Positions 55,050 to 64,000 of a stretch of DNA of 64,000 nt are shown here, piece after piece (the first letter of the stretch is position 1; every line of letters begins with the position of its first letter). The DNA comes from Candidatus Phosphitivorax anaerolimi (GTDB lineage: Bacteria; Desulfobacterota; Desulfomonilia; UBA1062). Position numbers and translations under genes: made by a program. The DNA is taken from positions 124,001-188,000 of the forward strand of contig MPOS01000034.1 of the NCBI GenBank assembly GCA_001896555.1, in the 5' to 3' direction. Under the pieces are notes generated by a model. The model was given only the letters and a program-made list of their open reading frames with translations. It had not been told where the DNA came from and ran no database searches.

Positions 55050-57386
55050 ATGATGCGCATGAAACCGGTCGACTACAACACCTTGCAGTCAGTATCCAAG
55101 CCCGCCCGGTACATCGGCGGGGAGGTGAACCAGGTCGTCAAGCCCGACGGCGAGGTCCGGGCGCGGTTTGCGCTGGCCTTTCCCGACACCTATGAGATCG
55201 GAATGTCCCATGCCGGGATCAAGGTTCTCTATCAGATTCTCAACTCGATCCCAGGAGTCTGGGCCCAACGGGTGTTCGCTCCCTGGCACGATATGGCAGG
55301 CGCGCTCTTGAGAAGCGGAACCGAGCTCTTCAGCCTGGAGGAAAAACGACCCGTGCGCCTCTTCGACGTGGTGGGGTTCTCTCTCCTCTACGAGCTTTCC
55401 TACACCTCGGTTATCCGAATGCTCAAGCTGGCCCGGATTCCTCTGCGCGCTTCCGAACGCAAAACGGGCGATCCCATCGTGATTGCGGGTGGCACCTGCA
55501 CGGTCAATCCGGCTCCGATTCAGGATTTCTTCGATCTCATCGTCATCGGAGACGGAGAGGAAATCGTCGAGGAAATGGCCCGGGTGTGTCTCGAGACAAA
55601 AGACCGCGGCGAGCGCATTGCGGCCATGGCCGAGATCGAAGGTGTGCACCGTCCCGGGGCCGCGTCGAGGCCCAGGCGAAGGATCTTGGCCGACCTCGAC
55701 ACACGGCCGTTTCCCTCCCGCGTCGTGCTTCCCCACACCTCAATCGTGCACGACCGCATCGGGATCGAGGTGGCCCGCGGGTGCACCCGCGGGTGCAGGT
55801 TCTGCCAGGCCGGGATGATCTATCGTCCGTACCGGGAGCGATCGTTTTCCTCGGTCATGGACACCCTCAAGGCATCCCTTGCCGCCACCGGGTACGACAC
55901 CATCGCCATGCTCGCGCTCTCCGTCACCGATTTAAGCTACATCAATACGATCATGGAGTCGCTTTCCTGCCCCTCCCGGGAGGTGTCCATCGGCATCCCG
56001 TCATTACGGGTGGAAGGCATCACCCGGCGGGTGGCCGAGTTCATCTCCTCGGTCAGGAAGCCCGGCTTCACTATGGCGCCCGAGGCGGCCACTACCAGGC
56101 TCAGAGAGGTGATCAACAAGGGCAACACCGAAGAAGACCTCATCAGGAGCGTGTCCATCATCCGAGACCTGGGTTGGAAAACCCTGAAACTCTACTTCAT
56201 GGTCGGCCTTCCGACAGAGCGGCACGAGGATATCGAGGCCATATGTTCTCTCTCCCGCGCGATCGCCTTGCGTTTCAAGGGAAGCCTGACCATCAGTGTT
56301 TCCGGGTTCATTCCCAAGCCTTTCACCCCATTCCAGTGGCAGGAGCAGATCACGCCCGATGCCCACGAGGAGGTGGTGCGGCATCTGCAGAAGAACCTGC
56401 GGGGAAGGAACCTCTCGCTCCGGTGGCAGGACCCCTCCCTCACCTTCCTGGAAGGCGTGTTCGCCAGGGGGGATGAGGGACTCTCCCGTGTCATCGAAGA
56501 AGCCGAGGCCGCCGGCGCCTATCTCGACGGATGGGGTGACACCCTCGAAGCACGGGCGTGGGAGACGGCATTCGAAAAGACCGGCGTCGATCCCCGGCAG
56601 TATCTCAAGGCCCGCGACAGGGAAAAACCCCTCCCCTGGGAGTTCGTCGATGCACGGATCTCACGGTTTTTCCTCCTGAAGGAGGAGGAGCGCGCATACC
56701 AGGGGACATCCACCCCGGATTGCCGGTTCGACGGGTGTACGGGATGCGGCGTCTGCGCCGGGGACGTCTCCAACATCATTCATGAGGAATCGGAGCCTGC
56801 CCCGCTCTTCGAGCCCTCGCCCGAAGGCGGGAATATCCCCTATGTGGTGCAGCTCTCCAAGCAGGGCCCTCTGCGGTTCGTCTCGCCCCGGGACTACCTG
56901 GAAATGCTCAAGCGGGCGATCCGCAGGTCGGGGCTGAACGCGGTGTATACGAAAGGCTTCAGCCCCGCCATGAAACTGAGCATGTCTCCGCCCCCATCCT
57001 TCGGCATCGCCTCGGTGAGCGAGTTCCTCCAGTTCGAGCTGAAGGAAGAGATCGACCCCGATATGATCCCGGACATGATCAACCGTGTCCTGCCCGAAGG
57101 GACCAGGGTCTTGTCGTGCAGAAAGGCGAAGCTGGGCCTGCCCTATGCCTTTGTATACCGCACGGACAGGCCGTTCTCCCTCGATCTGAAGCCCGGCCGG
57201 ACCATCGAAAAGGGCGGGAAGACGCTCATGGTGAACGATTACCTGGCCTATCACGACGATACCACCATGACCATCCTCGTGCGGGAGGGAAGAACGATCT
57301 CGCCCCTGGCCATCCTCGATGCCTTTTCCGGTGACGGGATCGCAGCATGGGAGATCACCAAGGTTGATACCCTCTTTGCCAAATAG
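55050..57386 (+). CDS. B12-binding-type radical SAM protein with C-terminal DUF2344 (TIGR03960/TIGR03936 type)
   Basis: A 778-residue fusion. Residues about 1-190 form a B12-binding-like fold; the radical SAM core follows with VARGCTRGCRFCQAG (CX3CX2C) and LKLYFMVGLPTE. A small Cys-rich insert CRFDGCTGCGVC lies near residue 560. The last ~200 residues (LRFVSPRDYLEMLKRAIRRSGL ... KGFSPAMKLSMSPP) are DUF2344. This pair is widespread and often near RNase G or ribosomal genes, so an RNA or ribosome target is suspected but unproven. ATG 55050 is chosen; TTG 55023 and ATG 55059 are alternatives. Confidence 0.85.
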   Translation: MMRMKPVDYNTLQSVSKPARYIGGEVNQVVKPDGEVRARFALAFPDTYEIGMSHAGIKVLYQILNSIPGVWAQRVFAPWHDMAGALLRSGTELFSLEEKRPVRLFDVVGFSLLYELSYTSVIRMLKLARIPLRASERKTGDPIVIAGGTCTVNPAPIQDFFDLIVIGDGEEIVEEMARVCLETKDRGERIAAMAEIEGVHRPGAASRPRRRILADLDTRPFPSRVVLPHTSIVHDRIGIEVARGCTRGCRFCQAGMIYRPYRERSFSSVMDTLKASLAATGYDTIAMLALSVTDLSYINTIMESLSCPSREVSIGIPSLRVEGITRRVAEFISSVRKPGFTMAPEAATTRLREVINKGNTEEDLIRSVSIIRDLGWKTLKLYFMVGLPTERHEDIEAICSLSRAIALRFKGSLTISVSGFIPKPFTPFQWQEQITPDAHEEVVRHLQKNLRGRNLSLRWQDPSLTFLEGVFARGDEGLSRVIEEAEAAGAYLDGWGDTLEARAWETAFEKTGVDPRQYLKARDREKPLPWEFVDARISRFFLLKEEERAYQGTSTPDCRFDGCTGCGVCAGDVSNIIHEESEPAPLFEPSPEGGNIPYVVQLSKQGPLRFVSPRDYLEMLKRAIRRSGLNAVYTKGFSPAMKLSMSPPPSFGIASVSEFLQFELKEEIDPDMIPDMINRVLPEGTRVLSCRKAKLGLPYAFVYRTDRPFSLDLKPGRTIEKGGKTLMVNDYLAYHDDTTMTILVREGRTISPLAILDAFSGDGIAAWEITKVDTLFAK

Positions 57387-57515
57387 CCTCTTTGCTGTCC
57401 GCTCTGCACGAGCGTTTACTGCCCGCACTCTTGATATCGTTTCTGGCAACCCTACTAAAAGAGAATGTTTCCGCATTTTGATCGCTACGCGGGGCGGGAA
57501 AGGACATTTGAAGAA

Positions 57516-60164
57516 ATGAGCGACTTAAAACCGAAGAAATCATGTTGCGAAACCGGCGAACCCAGGGAATTCCGGGACCCGGTCTGCGGCATGATCACCA
57601 CCGACAGAGATGCGTACATGCCTCTGGACTACCGCAGGAAGACCTATTTTTTCTGCTGCGAGCATTGCCGCCGAAAATTCAGCGAAAATCCTGAGAAGTA
57701 CCTGAGCGAACCGGATGTCCGGGAAGCGGGGCCCAGAGAGATCAAAGACCCGGTCTGCGGCATGGTCACCACAAACCCGGATGCGTATCTCCCCTTCGAA
57801 TACCGGGGAAAAACCTACTACTTCTGCAGCGAACACTGCCGGAAGAAGTTCAGGGAAAATCCTGAAAAATATCTCCATCCTGCAGAAGAACGTGCAGTCC
57901 CTGCGCCCGCGACGGCAGACAGGGCTCATGGCTACTGCTGCCCCATGCATCCCGAGGTGCAAAGCCCGGTGCCGGCGAGCTGCACAAAGTGCGGGATGGC
58001 ACTGGAACCGGCCCTCCCCGGTGCATTTCCCGGGCCGAAACAATGGACCTGCCCCATGCACCCCGAGGTGGTCCGTAATGAGCCGGGCAGCTGCCCCCTC
58101 TGCGGAATGGCGCTGGAACCTCTATCCCCGTCGGAGGCAGGCGATGAGGAAAGCGCGGAATACCGCGATATGAAAACCCGCTTCGTAGTGAGCGCTGTGT
58201 TGACCATCCCGATCGCGCTCATCGCCATGAGGTCCATGATTCCCGGCGGGGCCTTCCTCGATGCCCTGGCACCGGCCGGTGCCTTCCTGTGGATCGAGCT
58301 CCTGCTGGCGACACCGGTTGTCCTGTGGGGCGGATGGCCCTTCTTCGTACGGGCTTGGCAGTCCCTGGTCTTCAAGAGCCTGAACATGTTCACCCTCATC
58401 GGGCTGGGGGTTGCCGTGAGCTATGGCTACAGCCTCGTAGCCGCCCTTTTCCCCGGCATATTCCCGGAGTCGTTCAGGGGCATGGACGGGACCATCGGGG
58501 TCTATTTCGAGGCGGCGGCCGTCATCACAACCCTGGTCCTGCTGGGCCAGGTCCTGGAACTCAAAGCGCGCAGCAAGACCGGTGAGGCAATCCGCTCGCT
58601 CCTGAGCCTCGCGCCGAAGAAGGCCAGACGAATCGACGCCCAGGGCCATGAAGAGGACGTCCCGCTCGATATGGTCCATCCCGGAGACCGCCTCAGGGTG
58701 CTTCCGGGCGAAAAGGTGCCCACGGACGGCACAGTGATCGAAGGAAGCAGCAACGTGGACGAGTCCATGATCACCGGCGAGCCCGTGCCCGTGCAGAAGC
58801 TCTCAGGCGACCCGGTGGTGGGAGGGACGATTAATGGGAACGGCACGCTGGTGATGGAGGCGACACGGGTGGGCGCCGATACCCTGCTCGCCCAGATCGT
58901 TGCGCTCACGGCGCAGGCGCAGAGATCCCGAGCCCCCATCCAGCGGCTTGCCGATGTGGTGTCGGCATACTTTGTCCCGGCCATCGTCCTCGTTGCGCTT
59001 CTCACCTTCGGCCTGTGGGTCTGGATCGGGCCCGAGCCGCGGTTCGCCTATGCAATCATCGCAGCGGTGTCCGTACTCATCGTGGCGTGTCCGTGCGCTC
59101 TGGGGCTCGCCACACCCATGTCCATCATGGTCGCCACGGGCAAAGGCGCTACCATGGGGCTGCTCTTCCGGAATGCGGAGGCCATCGAGACCCTGGGCAA
59201 AATCGACACCCTGGTGGTGGACAAGACCGGAACGCTCACCCGCGGTAAGCCCGCACTGACCCATGTGAGGACGATCGGCGGGATGGAGGAACAATCCCTT
59301 CTCGGGTATGCCGCAAGCATCGAAAAGGCGAGCGGACATCCACTGGCCCAGGCTGTGGTAGCGGGGGCTCTCGACCGGGGGGCCACGATCCGGGAGGTTC
59401 GGGATTTCACCAATGTCCCCGGCAAAGGTGTGATCGGCACCGTATCAGGACACCGGGTGATCCTGGGAAACCGGGCTCTCTTCGAGGACGAGGGAGTTTC
59501 AATAAGCGAGCTTGCAGACGAGGCAGAGGACAAACGGAAGAAGGGGCAGACCATCATGTTCGTGGCCGTGGACGGCAGGCCCGCAGGATTTCTGGGTGTA
59601 TCCGATCCCATAAAGGAAACCTCGTTCGAGGCCATCCGGGCGCTGCACCGGCAGGGCATCAGGATCGTCATGCTCACGGGAGATCACGAAGCGACCGCCC
59701 GGGCCGTGGCAGGCGAGCTCGGGATAGACGAAGTGGTTGCGGATGTCCTGCCCGCCGATAAGGAGTCGGTGGTCAGACGTCTTCAGGAAGAAGGCAGGAT
59801 CGTTGCCATGGCCGGCGACGGGATCAACGACGCTCCGTCCCTGGCGCGCGCACAGGTCGGCATCGCCATGGGGGGAGGGTCGGACATCGCCATGGAGAGC
59901 GCCCAGGTGACCTTGGTAAAGGGAGACCTCAAGGGACTCGTTTCTGCAATCCTCCTGAGCCGGGCCACCATGCGCAATATCAAGCAGAACCTCTTCTTCG
60001 CCTTCGTCTATAACGCATTGAGTGTGCCCATTGCTGCTGGAGTGCTCTATCCGTTCCTCGGGATCATTCTCTCCCCCATGATTGCCGCAGCGGCCATGAG
60101 TCTGAGCTCGGTATCCGTTATCAGCAATGCGCTGCGCCTGAAGGGAAAAGCCATCACTGCATAA
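57516..60164 (+). CDS. copper-type P1B ATPase with two YHS and two heavy-metal-binding N-terminal modules
   Basis: An 882-residue heavy-metal pump. Two YHS domains in tandem ([14 protein letters not shown] ... [21 protein letters not shown] ... YFCSEHC) are followed by two HMBD motifs (CPMHPEV ... [15 protein letters not shown] ... CPLCGMAL). The core has membrane helices, ITGEPVPV, the CPC metal site in [12 protein letters not shown], phosphorylated D569 in DKTGTLT, SGHPLAQ and GDGINDAP. It should export Cu(I) or Ag(I). Four soluble metal modules in front is heavier than usual. ATG 57516 is preferred over 57465. Confidence 0.93.
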   Translation: MSDLKPKKSCCETGEPREFRDPVCGMITTDRDAYMPLDYRRKTYFFCCEHCRRKFSENPEKYLSEPDVREAGPREIKDPVCGMVTTNPDAYLPFEYRGKTYYFCSEHCRKKFRENPEKYLHPAEERAVPAPATADRAHGYCCPMHPEVQSPVPASCTKCGMALEPALPGAFPGPKQWTCPMHPEVVRNEPGSCPLCGMALEPLSPSEAGDEESAEYRDMKTRFVVSAVLTIPIALIAMRSMIPGGAFLDALAPAGAFLWIELLLATPVVLWGGWPFFVRAWQSLVFKSLNMFTLIGLGVAVSYGYSLVAALFPGIFPESFRGMDGTIGVYFEAAAVITTLVLLGQVLELKARSKTGEAIRSLLSLAPKKARRIDAQGHEEDVPLDMVHPGDRLRVLPGEKVPTDGTVIEGSSNVDESMITGEPVPVQKLSGDPVVGGTINGNGTLVMEATRVGADTLLAQIVALTAQAQRSRAPIQRLADVVSAYFVPAIVLVALLTFGLWVWIGPEPRFAYAIIAAVSVLIVACPCALGLATPMSIMVATGKGATMGLLFRNAEAIETLGKIDTLVVDKTGTLTRGKPALTHVRTIGGMEEQSLLGYAASIEKASGHPLAQAVVAGALDRGATIREVRDFTNVPGKGVIGTVSGHRVILGNRALFEDEGVSISELADEAEDKRKKGQTIMFVAVDGRPAGFLGVSDPIKETSFEAIRALHRQGIRIVMLTGDHEATARAVAGELGIDEVVADVLPADKESVVRRLQEEGRIVAMAGDGINDAPSLARAQVGIAMGGGSDIAMESAQVTLVKGDLKGLVSAILLSRATMRNIKQNLFFAFVYNALSVPIAAGVLYPFLGIILSPMIAAAAMSLSSVSVISNALRLKGKAITA

Positions 60165-60669
60165 GAGGCTCCGAGGCAGAGGCGCTTCACAGGACACCTG
60201 TTTTCATGAATGCAGGTCTGGTATCGAGCACTTGCCCCCGGTTCGTACCCTTTTTTTATCCCCGCCTCTCACAGGCGGGAAGGCTATTTCTATAAAAACG
60301 GTTGCGAAACGAGGAAAAAGCAGCTATTGGACAGATAGTGCCCGCAGAGAGGAACGGCGGAAAAACGCTCGGCCCTTTTCTTGATGTATTCTTGCATTGC
60401 GGCATGTTCAGAGGAATATTCTGATACCTGCCTTTTCGGAGGCTTGGGCCTGTTCATTGATGAATTCTCATTTCCCTGATCCTTGTACCAGGATCAGGGG
60501 GTTGTAATTGTTTGTTATTTATCTGTCCGGATGAGGCATGTTATGAAACCGGGGAATATTACGACCCCAGACCCGCCGTGATCAGGCGGGGTGCTGCGGC
60601 ACAGTCCTCTCACCGAAAGCGGGCAATGTTGGCGGATTCGTGGAGTACTTAGAGCCGGAGCAAGTGCGG
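60165..60669. other. intergenic region with two hairpins, no gene
   Basis: CCCGCCT-CTCAC-AGGCGGG at 60261-60279 and CTGATCCT-TGTACC-AGGATCAG at 60476-60497 are perfect stem-loops. The first may end the ATPase transcript. No coding region is supported. Confidence 0.45.
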
Positions 60670-63261
60670 ATGCAGGCAGAACCATTCTTCAGGAAGAACG
60701 TGGACAGTCACAACGGCACCGGTAAACACGCTGGGTTTAAGGGCACCGCCGGAAGCGGGGATGTCCGGTCTCATCGTCAGCAGCGCAGCCGCCGGCTGCA
60801 AAAATTCGTCATACCCGGTTGTTTCGCCCTTCTTATCGTGCTCGTCTGGCTGAACGAGTTGCTCGACATCCCTCACTTCCTCTTCGACATACCCGGCACC
60901 GCCGGCAACTGGCCTGAGGCCGTTGTGGAAACCCTCTTCATCCTTGCGGCTGCACTGGTTCTGTGGATATCCGCTCACAGCGACCTCATCGCGCGCTCAA
61001 GAGAAAAAAGGCTCCAGGAACGGCAGAAGATCTTTTCAAACATCCTTTTCCGTGAATCGCCCACCTATTTCCTGGCGACAAACCCGGATGGGACCATCAT
61101 CGCGGCAAACAATGCGCTGCTGAACAAAACAGGCCGCACCCTTGATGAAGTGGTGGGCCAAGACGCGCTCCCCCTGTTCTTTCCCGCCCGGGAGCATGAG
61201 GCCATCACCAGGGAGCTGACCGATTTCGTGCAGAGGGGGAAGTCGAGACCTCTAATCTCGCACATCATAACAAAAACCGGTGAAGAGTGTATCGTGCAAT
61301 GGGAAGTCATGGTTTCCTATCGCGAGAACGGAGCCGTTGATTTCATCTGTGGAGCGGGCAATGATATCACTGCCCAGAAACGGGCGGAGAGTGCGCTGAG
61401 GCTGAGCGAGGAACGCTATCGATCGTTCGTGCAGAATCTCCAGGGAATCGCCTATCGGCTCGATATGAATCTCAGGCCGGTGTTTATCCACGGCAATGTG
61501 GAGAAGTTGACCGGCTACCGTGAAGACGAGTTCCTGAATGGGATGGTTCGGTGGAAGGGCTTCATTTTTTCCGAAGACATACCGAGCCTGAGGGCTAATA
61601 TCGACAGAGCAAGAACCATCCCGAACTATACGGGAGAGAACACCTACCGGATCATCAGGAAGGACGGAACTCTCTGCTGGATACGGGAGTATTTATCCAG
61701 CGTATGCGGTGAAGACGGCCTTCCGGCTGCCATACAGGGAATCGTATACGACATCACGGCAGAGAAACAGGCAGAGGAGTCTCTGCGCGCCAGCGATGCA
61801 CGCTACCGTCTCCTGGCGGAGAACATGCGCGACGTGATCTGGGCGGTTGATATGGACCTGCGCTATACCTATATCAGCCCTTCTGTGGAGAAGGCCAGGG
61901 GATACACGGTGGAAGAGGCCATGAACCTTCCCTTGGAGAAATTCTTCACGCGCAGCTCTTACCGGGAACTGAAAAAAACCCTTGCCCGGATCACCGATGC
62001 CCTTGATCGGAAAAGGTCTGATTCCGACGGCGTCACGCAAACCCTGGAGCTCGAAATGGTGTGCAAGGATGGGTCTCACATCTGGGTGGAGATCACCGCC
62101 AGCCTTATCCATGACTCCCGGGGTCGGCCTGCGGGTTTTGTGGGGATGACACGCGACATCACCGAGAGAAAGAGAGCGGAGGAGGCCCTCCGGCAGAGCG
62201 AGGAAACCTATCGCGCCATTTTCACGAACACCGGCACCGCCATGGTCATCATCGAGGAAGACACCACAATTTCTCTTGCCAATAGTGAATTCGAGCACCT
62301 CTCGGGCTATTCCCGGGAGGATATCGAGGGAAAGATGTCCTGGACCGAATTCGTTCTGCAGGAAGATATCTATCGCATGATGAAATACCATGTCGTCAGA
62401 AGGATGCAGGGCGGAACAGCCCCGAGGAACTATGACTTGCGTTTCAAGGACAGACACGGCAGGTTGAAGGATCTGCATGTCACCGCCACTTTGCTGCCCG
62501 GTACCAGAAAGAGCCTCATATCACTTCTGGATATCACCGAGACGAAAAAGGCCTCGGAAGAGCTCAAGATTTCTCAGGAACAGCTCCGCAACCTCCATAA
62601 GCATTCCCAGGATGTCCGCGAACGTGAGCGCACCCGCATAGCCAGAGAGATCCACGACGAGCTTGGGCAGGTGCTCACGGCGCTGAAGATGGACCTCTCA
62701 TATCTTGCCAAGAAGCTGCCCCCCGAGCCCTCCTCCCTGAGGACAAAGGTCGATCATATGCTCACATTCGTGGATAAGACCATCCAGTCGGTGAAACGCA
62801 TCACCATGGATCTCAGGCCCGGACTTCTGGACCACCTGGGCCTGGTAGCAGCCATGGAATGGCAGGCCGATGAATTCCAGGGTCGAACCGGTATCCGGTG
62901 CAGTCTCATGGTCGAACCGGATGACATTATCCTCAGGCCAGATCAGGCAACCTCGGTATTCCGCATCTTTCAGGAAGCTCTGACAAACGTTGCCAGGCAT
63001 TCGCAGGCCACAGATGTCAGGACTTCTCTGATCGCGAAGGAGGGCATCCTCGAGATGACGGTGAGGGATAACGGAATCGGAATAACTGAAGAACAGATAC
63101 AGAGTGCAAAATCATACGGTCTCATGGGAATCAAGGAACGAGCATACTTCTGCGGTGGAAGGGCCGATATTTCCGGCAAGAAGGGGGAGGGGACCACGGT
63201 GGTGATCTCCATACCCTTTGACGATGTGAGGGTTCACGATGATACGAGTGCTTGTGGTTGA
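60670..63261 (+). CDS. membrane histidine kinase, four PAS domains, NarL-type (HisKA_3)
   Basis: An 863-residue sensor kinase. Two membrane helices (about residues 48-63 and 85-100) are followed by four PAS/PAC units with the recurring ITxxKRAEEAL linkers (about 125, 255, 385 and 515 onward). The dimerisation helix RERERTRIAREIHDELGQ holds phospho-accepting H662, and an HATPase domain (EALTNVARHS, DNGIGI, GLMGIKERA, GEGTTV) ends it. ATG 60670 is nine bases after GGAG; GTG 60640 is possible. Overlaps the regulator gene by 23 bases, so they form a pair. Signal unknown. Confidence 0.9.
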   Translation: MQAEPFFRKNVDSHNGTGKHAGFKGTAGSGDVRSHRQQRSRRLQKFVIPGCFALLIVLVWLNELLDIPHFLFDIPGTAGNWPEAVVETLFILAAALVLWISAHSDLIARSREKRLQERQKIFSNILFRESPTYFLATNPDGTIIAANNALLNKTGRTLDEVVGQDALPLFFPAREHEAITRELTDFVQRGKSRPLISHIITKTGEECIVQWEVMVSYRENGAVDFICGAGNDITAQKRAESALRLSEERYRSFVQNLQGIAYRLDMNLRPVFIHGNVEKLTGYREDEFLNGMVRWKGFIFSEDIPSLRANIDRARTIPNYTGENTYRIIRKDGTLCWIREYLSSVCGEDGLPAAIQGIVYDITAEKQAEESLRASDARYRLLAENMRDVIWAVDMDLRYTYISPSVEKARGYTVEEAMNLPLEKFFTRSSYRELKKTLARITDALDRKRSDSDGVTQTLELEMVCKDGSHIWVEITASLIHDSRGRPAGFVGMTRDITERKRAEEALRQSEETYRAIFTNTGTAMVIIEEDTTISLANSEFEHLSGYSREDIEGKMSWTEFVLQEDIYRMMKYHVVRRMQGGTAPRNYDLRFKDRHGRLKDLHVTATLLPGTRKSLISLLDITETKKASEELKISQEQLRNLHKHSQDVRERERTRIAREIHDELGQVLTALKMDLSYLAKKLPPEPSSLRTKVDHMLTFVDKTIQSVKRITMDLRPGLLDHLGLVAAMEWQADEFQGRTGIRCSLMVEPDDIILRPDQATSVFRIFQEALTNVARHSQATDVRTSLIAKEGILEMTVRDNGIGITEEQIQSAKSYGLMGIKERAYFCGGRADISGKKGEGTTVVISIPFDDVRVHDDTSACG

Positions 63262-63871
63262 CGATCACCCTATTGTGCGCGAAGGTTTGAAACAGATTCT
63301 TTCGGATACTGAAGACATCCTGGTGGTGGATGAGGCGGACTCCGGCCAGGCAGTGCTCGACTGTGCCGCCAAGACCAACTTTGACGTCGTCCTCTTGGAC
63401 ATATCCATGCCCGGGAGGGACGGTCTGGAGGTTTTACGGGAGCTCAAACAGCTCAAACCTAAGATTCCGGTGCTCATCCTGAGCATGTACCCCGAAGAGC
63501 ACTACGCCGTCCGGGTGCTCAGGGGAGGGGCATCCGGGTATCTCACAAAGGCGAGCGCTCCCGATGAATTGATCACCGCTATCCGCAAGGTGGCCTCAGG
63601 GAGAAAGTATATCAGCGCCACACTTGCCGAGCGGTTGACCTATGAGCTCGACCGGGATGCAAGCAAGCCCCTGCACGAGATACTCTCGGATCGTGAATAC
63701 CAGGTGATGCACATGCTCTCCACCGGCAAGTCGGTAAAGGACATCGCGCTCGAGCTCGACCTGAGCGTAAAGACAGTGAGCACCTACCGATCGCGGATCC
63801 TGGAAAAGATGAATATGAAGAACAATGCGGAAATTGTTCTGTATGCAGTACAGAACAAACTGATCGACTAA
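63239..63871 (+). CDS. NarL/FixJ-family response regulator
   Basis: A 210-residue regulator: receiver domain with acidic D8/D9, phospho-acceptor D54 in LLDISMPGRDG, and KA in YLTKAS; C-terminal LuxR-type helix-turn-helix (LSDREYQVMHMLSTGKSVKDIALELDLSVKTVSTYRSRILEKM). Cognate of the upstream kinase. The NarL-like inverted repeat at 63950 could be one of its targets. Confidence 0.94.
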   Translation: MIRVLVVDDHPIVREGLKQILSDTEDILVVDEADSGQAVLDCAAKTNFDVVLLDISMPGRDGLEVLRELKQLKPKIPVLILSMYPEEHYAVRVLRGGASGYLTKASAPDELITAIRKVASGRKYISATLAERLTYELDRDASKPLHEILSDREYQVMHMLSTGKSVKDIALELDLSVKTVSTYRSRILEKMNMKNNAEIVLYAVQNKLID

Positions 63872-63908
63872 AAAGATGAAAAATCCCTTGCTGCCTTTTT
63901 AGTCGATC
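63862..63908 (+). terminator. 14-base inverted repeat overlapping the regulator stop codon
   Basis: GATCGACTAAAAAG and its complement flank a 19-base loop. The right arm includes a T-run of five, and the left arm contains the stop codon of the response regulator gene, so it may work as a terminator in either direction. Confidence 0.5.
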
Positions 63909-63949
63909 CTTCCCTCACGTGAATGACGCGAAAGAGAACAAGCAGATGG

Positions 63950-63969
63950 GTGTAGGCTTTATCCTACAC
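63950..63969. promoter_or_regulatory. candidate operator palindrome near window end
   Basis: GTGTAGG, six bases, CCTACAC: a perfect 7-base inverted repeat 80 bases after the regulator gene, in what is probably the promoter region of the next gene. NarL-type regulators bind repeats of about this size. Inference only. Confidence 0.3.
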
Positions 63970-64000
63970 AAAGATGGGTAAATTCACCACGTCCGAGATG

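Noticed and set aside
55586-56476. 296-residue plus-strand frame inside the B12-type radical SAM gene
   Set aside because: Out-of-frame overlap with a protein carrying clear radical SAM motifs; no ribosome site.

Overview
The window is GC-rich, gene-dense bacterial chromosome that looks like a strictly anaerobic member of the Desulfobacterota (old Deltaproteobacteria, syntroph or sulfate-reducer relatives). The arguments are: a probable Re-type citrate synthase next to NADP isocitrate dehydrogenase, an oxygen-independent ergothioneine route, a glutaredoxin-like gene with two in-frame UGA codons that each carry a SECIS-like hairpin, many radical SAM, rubredoxin, hemerythrin and ferritin-like proteins, and a branched-chain-type ABC operon carrying acyl-CoA ligases. 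Genus cannot be fixed from the sequence alone.

Layout. 0-10 kb: KaiC-like ATPase (cut by the window edge), an RsbRD_N-type sensor protein behind a sigma-54-like promoter, a cold-shock protein, then the pair MES (metallopterin oxidoreductase fused to cysteine desulfurase) and EgtD, which together explain anaerobic ergothioneine synthesis; then a PaaK-like ligase, dodecin and a rubredoxin-like protein. 10-15 kb: a three-module trehalose/disaccharide enzyme (HAD mutase, trehalose-6-phosphate phosphatase, GH65 phosphorylase) downstream of a decayed class I aldolase gene. 15-22 kb: a tightly coupled minus-strand operon hisS-aspS-LysM lipoprotein-citrate synthase-like/Cache fusion-icd. 22-31 kb: minus-strand ndk, trmO, Na/Pi transporter, radical SAM; plus-strand hemerythrin and a second radical SAM of the same unusual CX4CX2C type; HD-GYP protein, small ferritin-like protein and an IS256 remnant. 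31-33 kb: a frameshifted RCC1-repeat lipoprotein and a leader with a strong intrinsic terminator.

33-42 kb: a LIV-type uptake operon (binding protein, LivG, acyl-CoA synthetase, LivH, LivM, LivF, PaaK-like protein, class II aldolase), probably importing an organic acid and activating it to its CoA ester. 42.3 kb: the selenoprotein. 42.7-49.5 kb: minus-strand operon rodZ-like, mgtE, recO, glyQ, glyS, dGTPase-like, the last gene ending inside a dispersed repeat. 49.8 kb: tRNA-Leu(CAA). 50-54 kb: FN3 secreted protein, FGGY kinase, crotonase, SlyD-type isomerase. 55-64 kb: B12-type radical SAM/DUF2344 protein, copper-type P1B ATPase with four N-terminal metal modules, and a four-PAS histidine kinase with its NarL-type response regulator.

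The strongest leads are the double-Sec UXX-stop selenoprotein, the MES-EgtD pair, the citrate-synthase-like enzyme carrying a Cache ligand domain, and a possible attenuator ahead of the LIV operon. Function calls are from reading protein motifs and family knowledge; no database searches were run.
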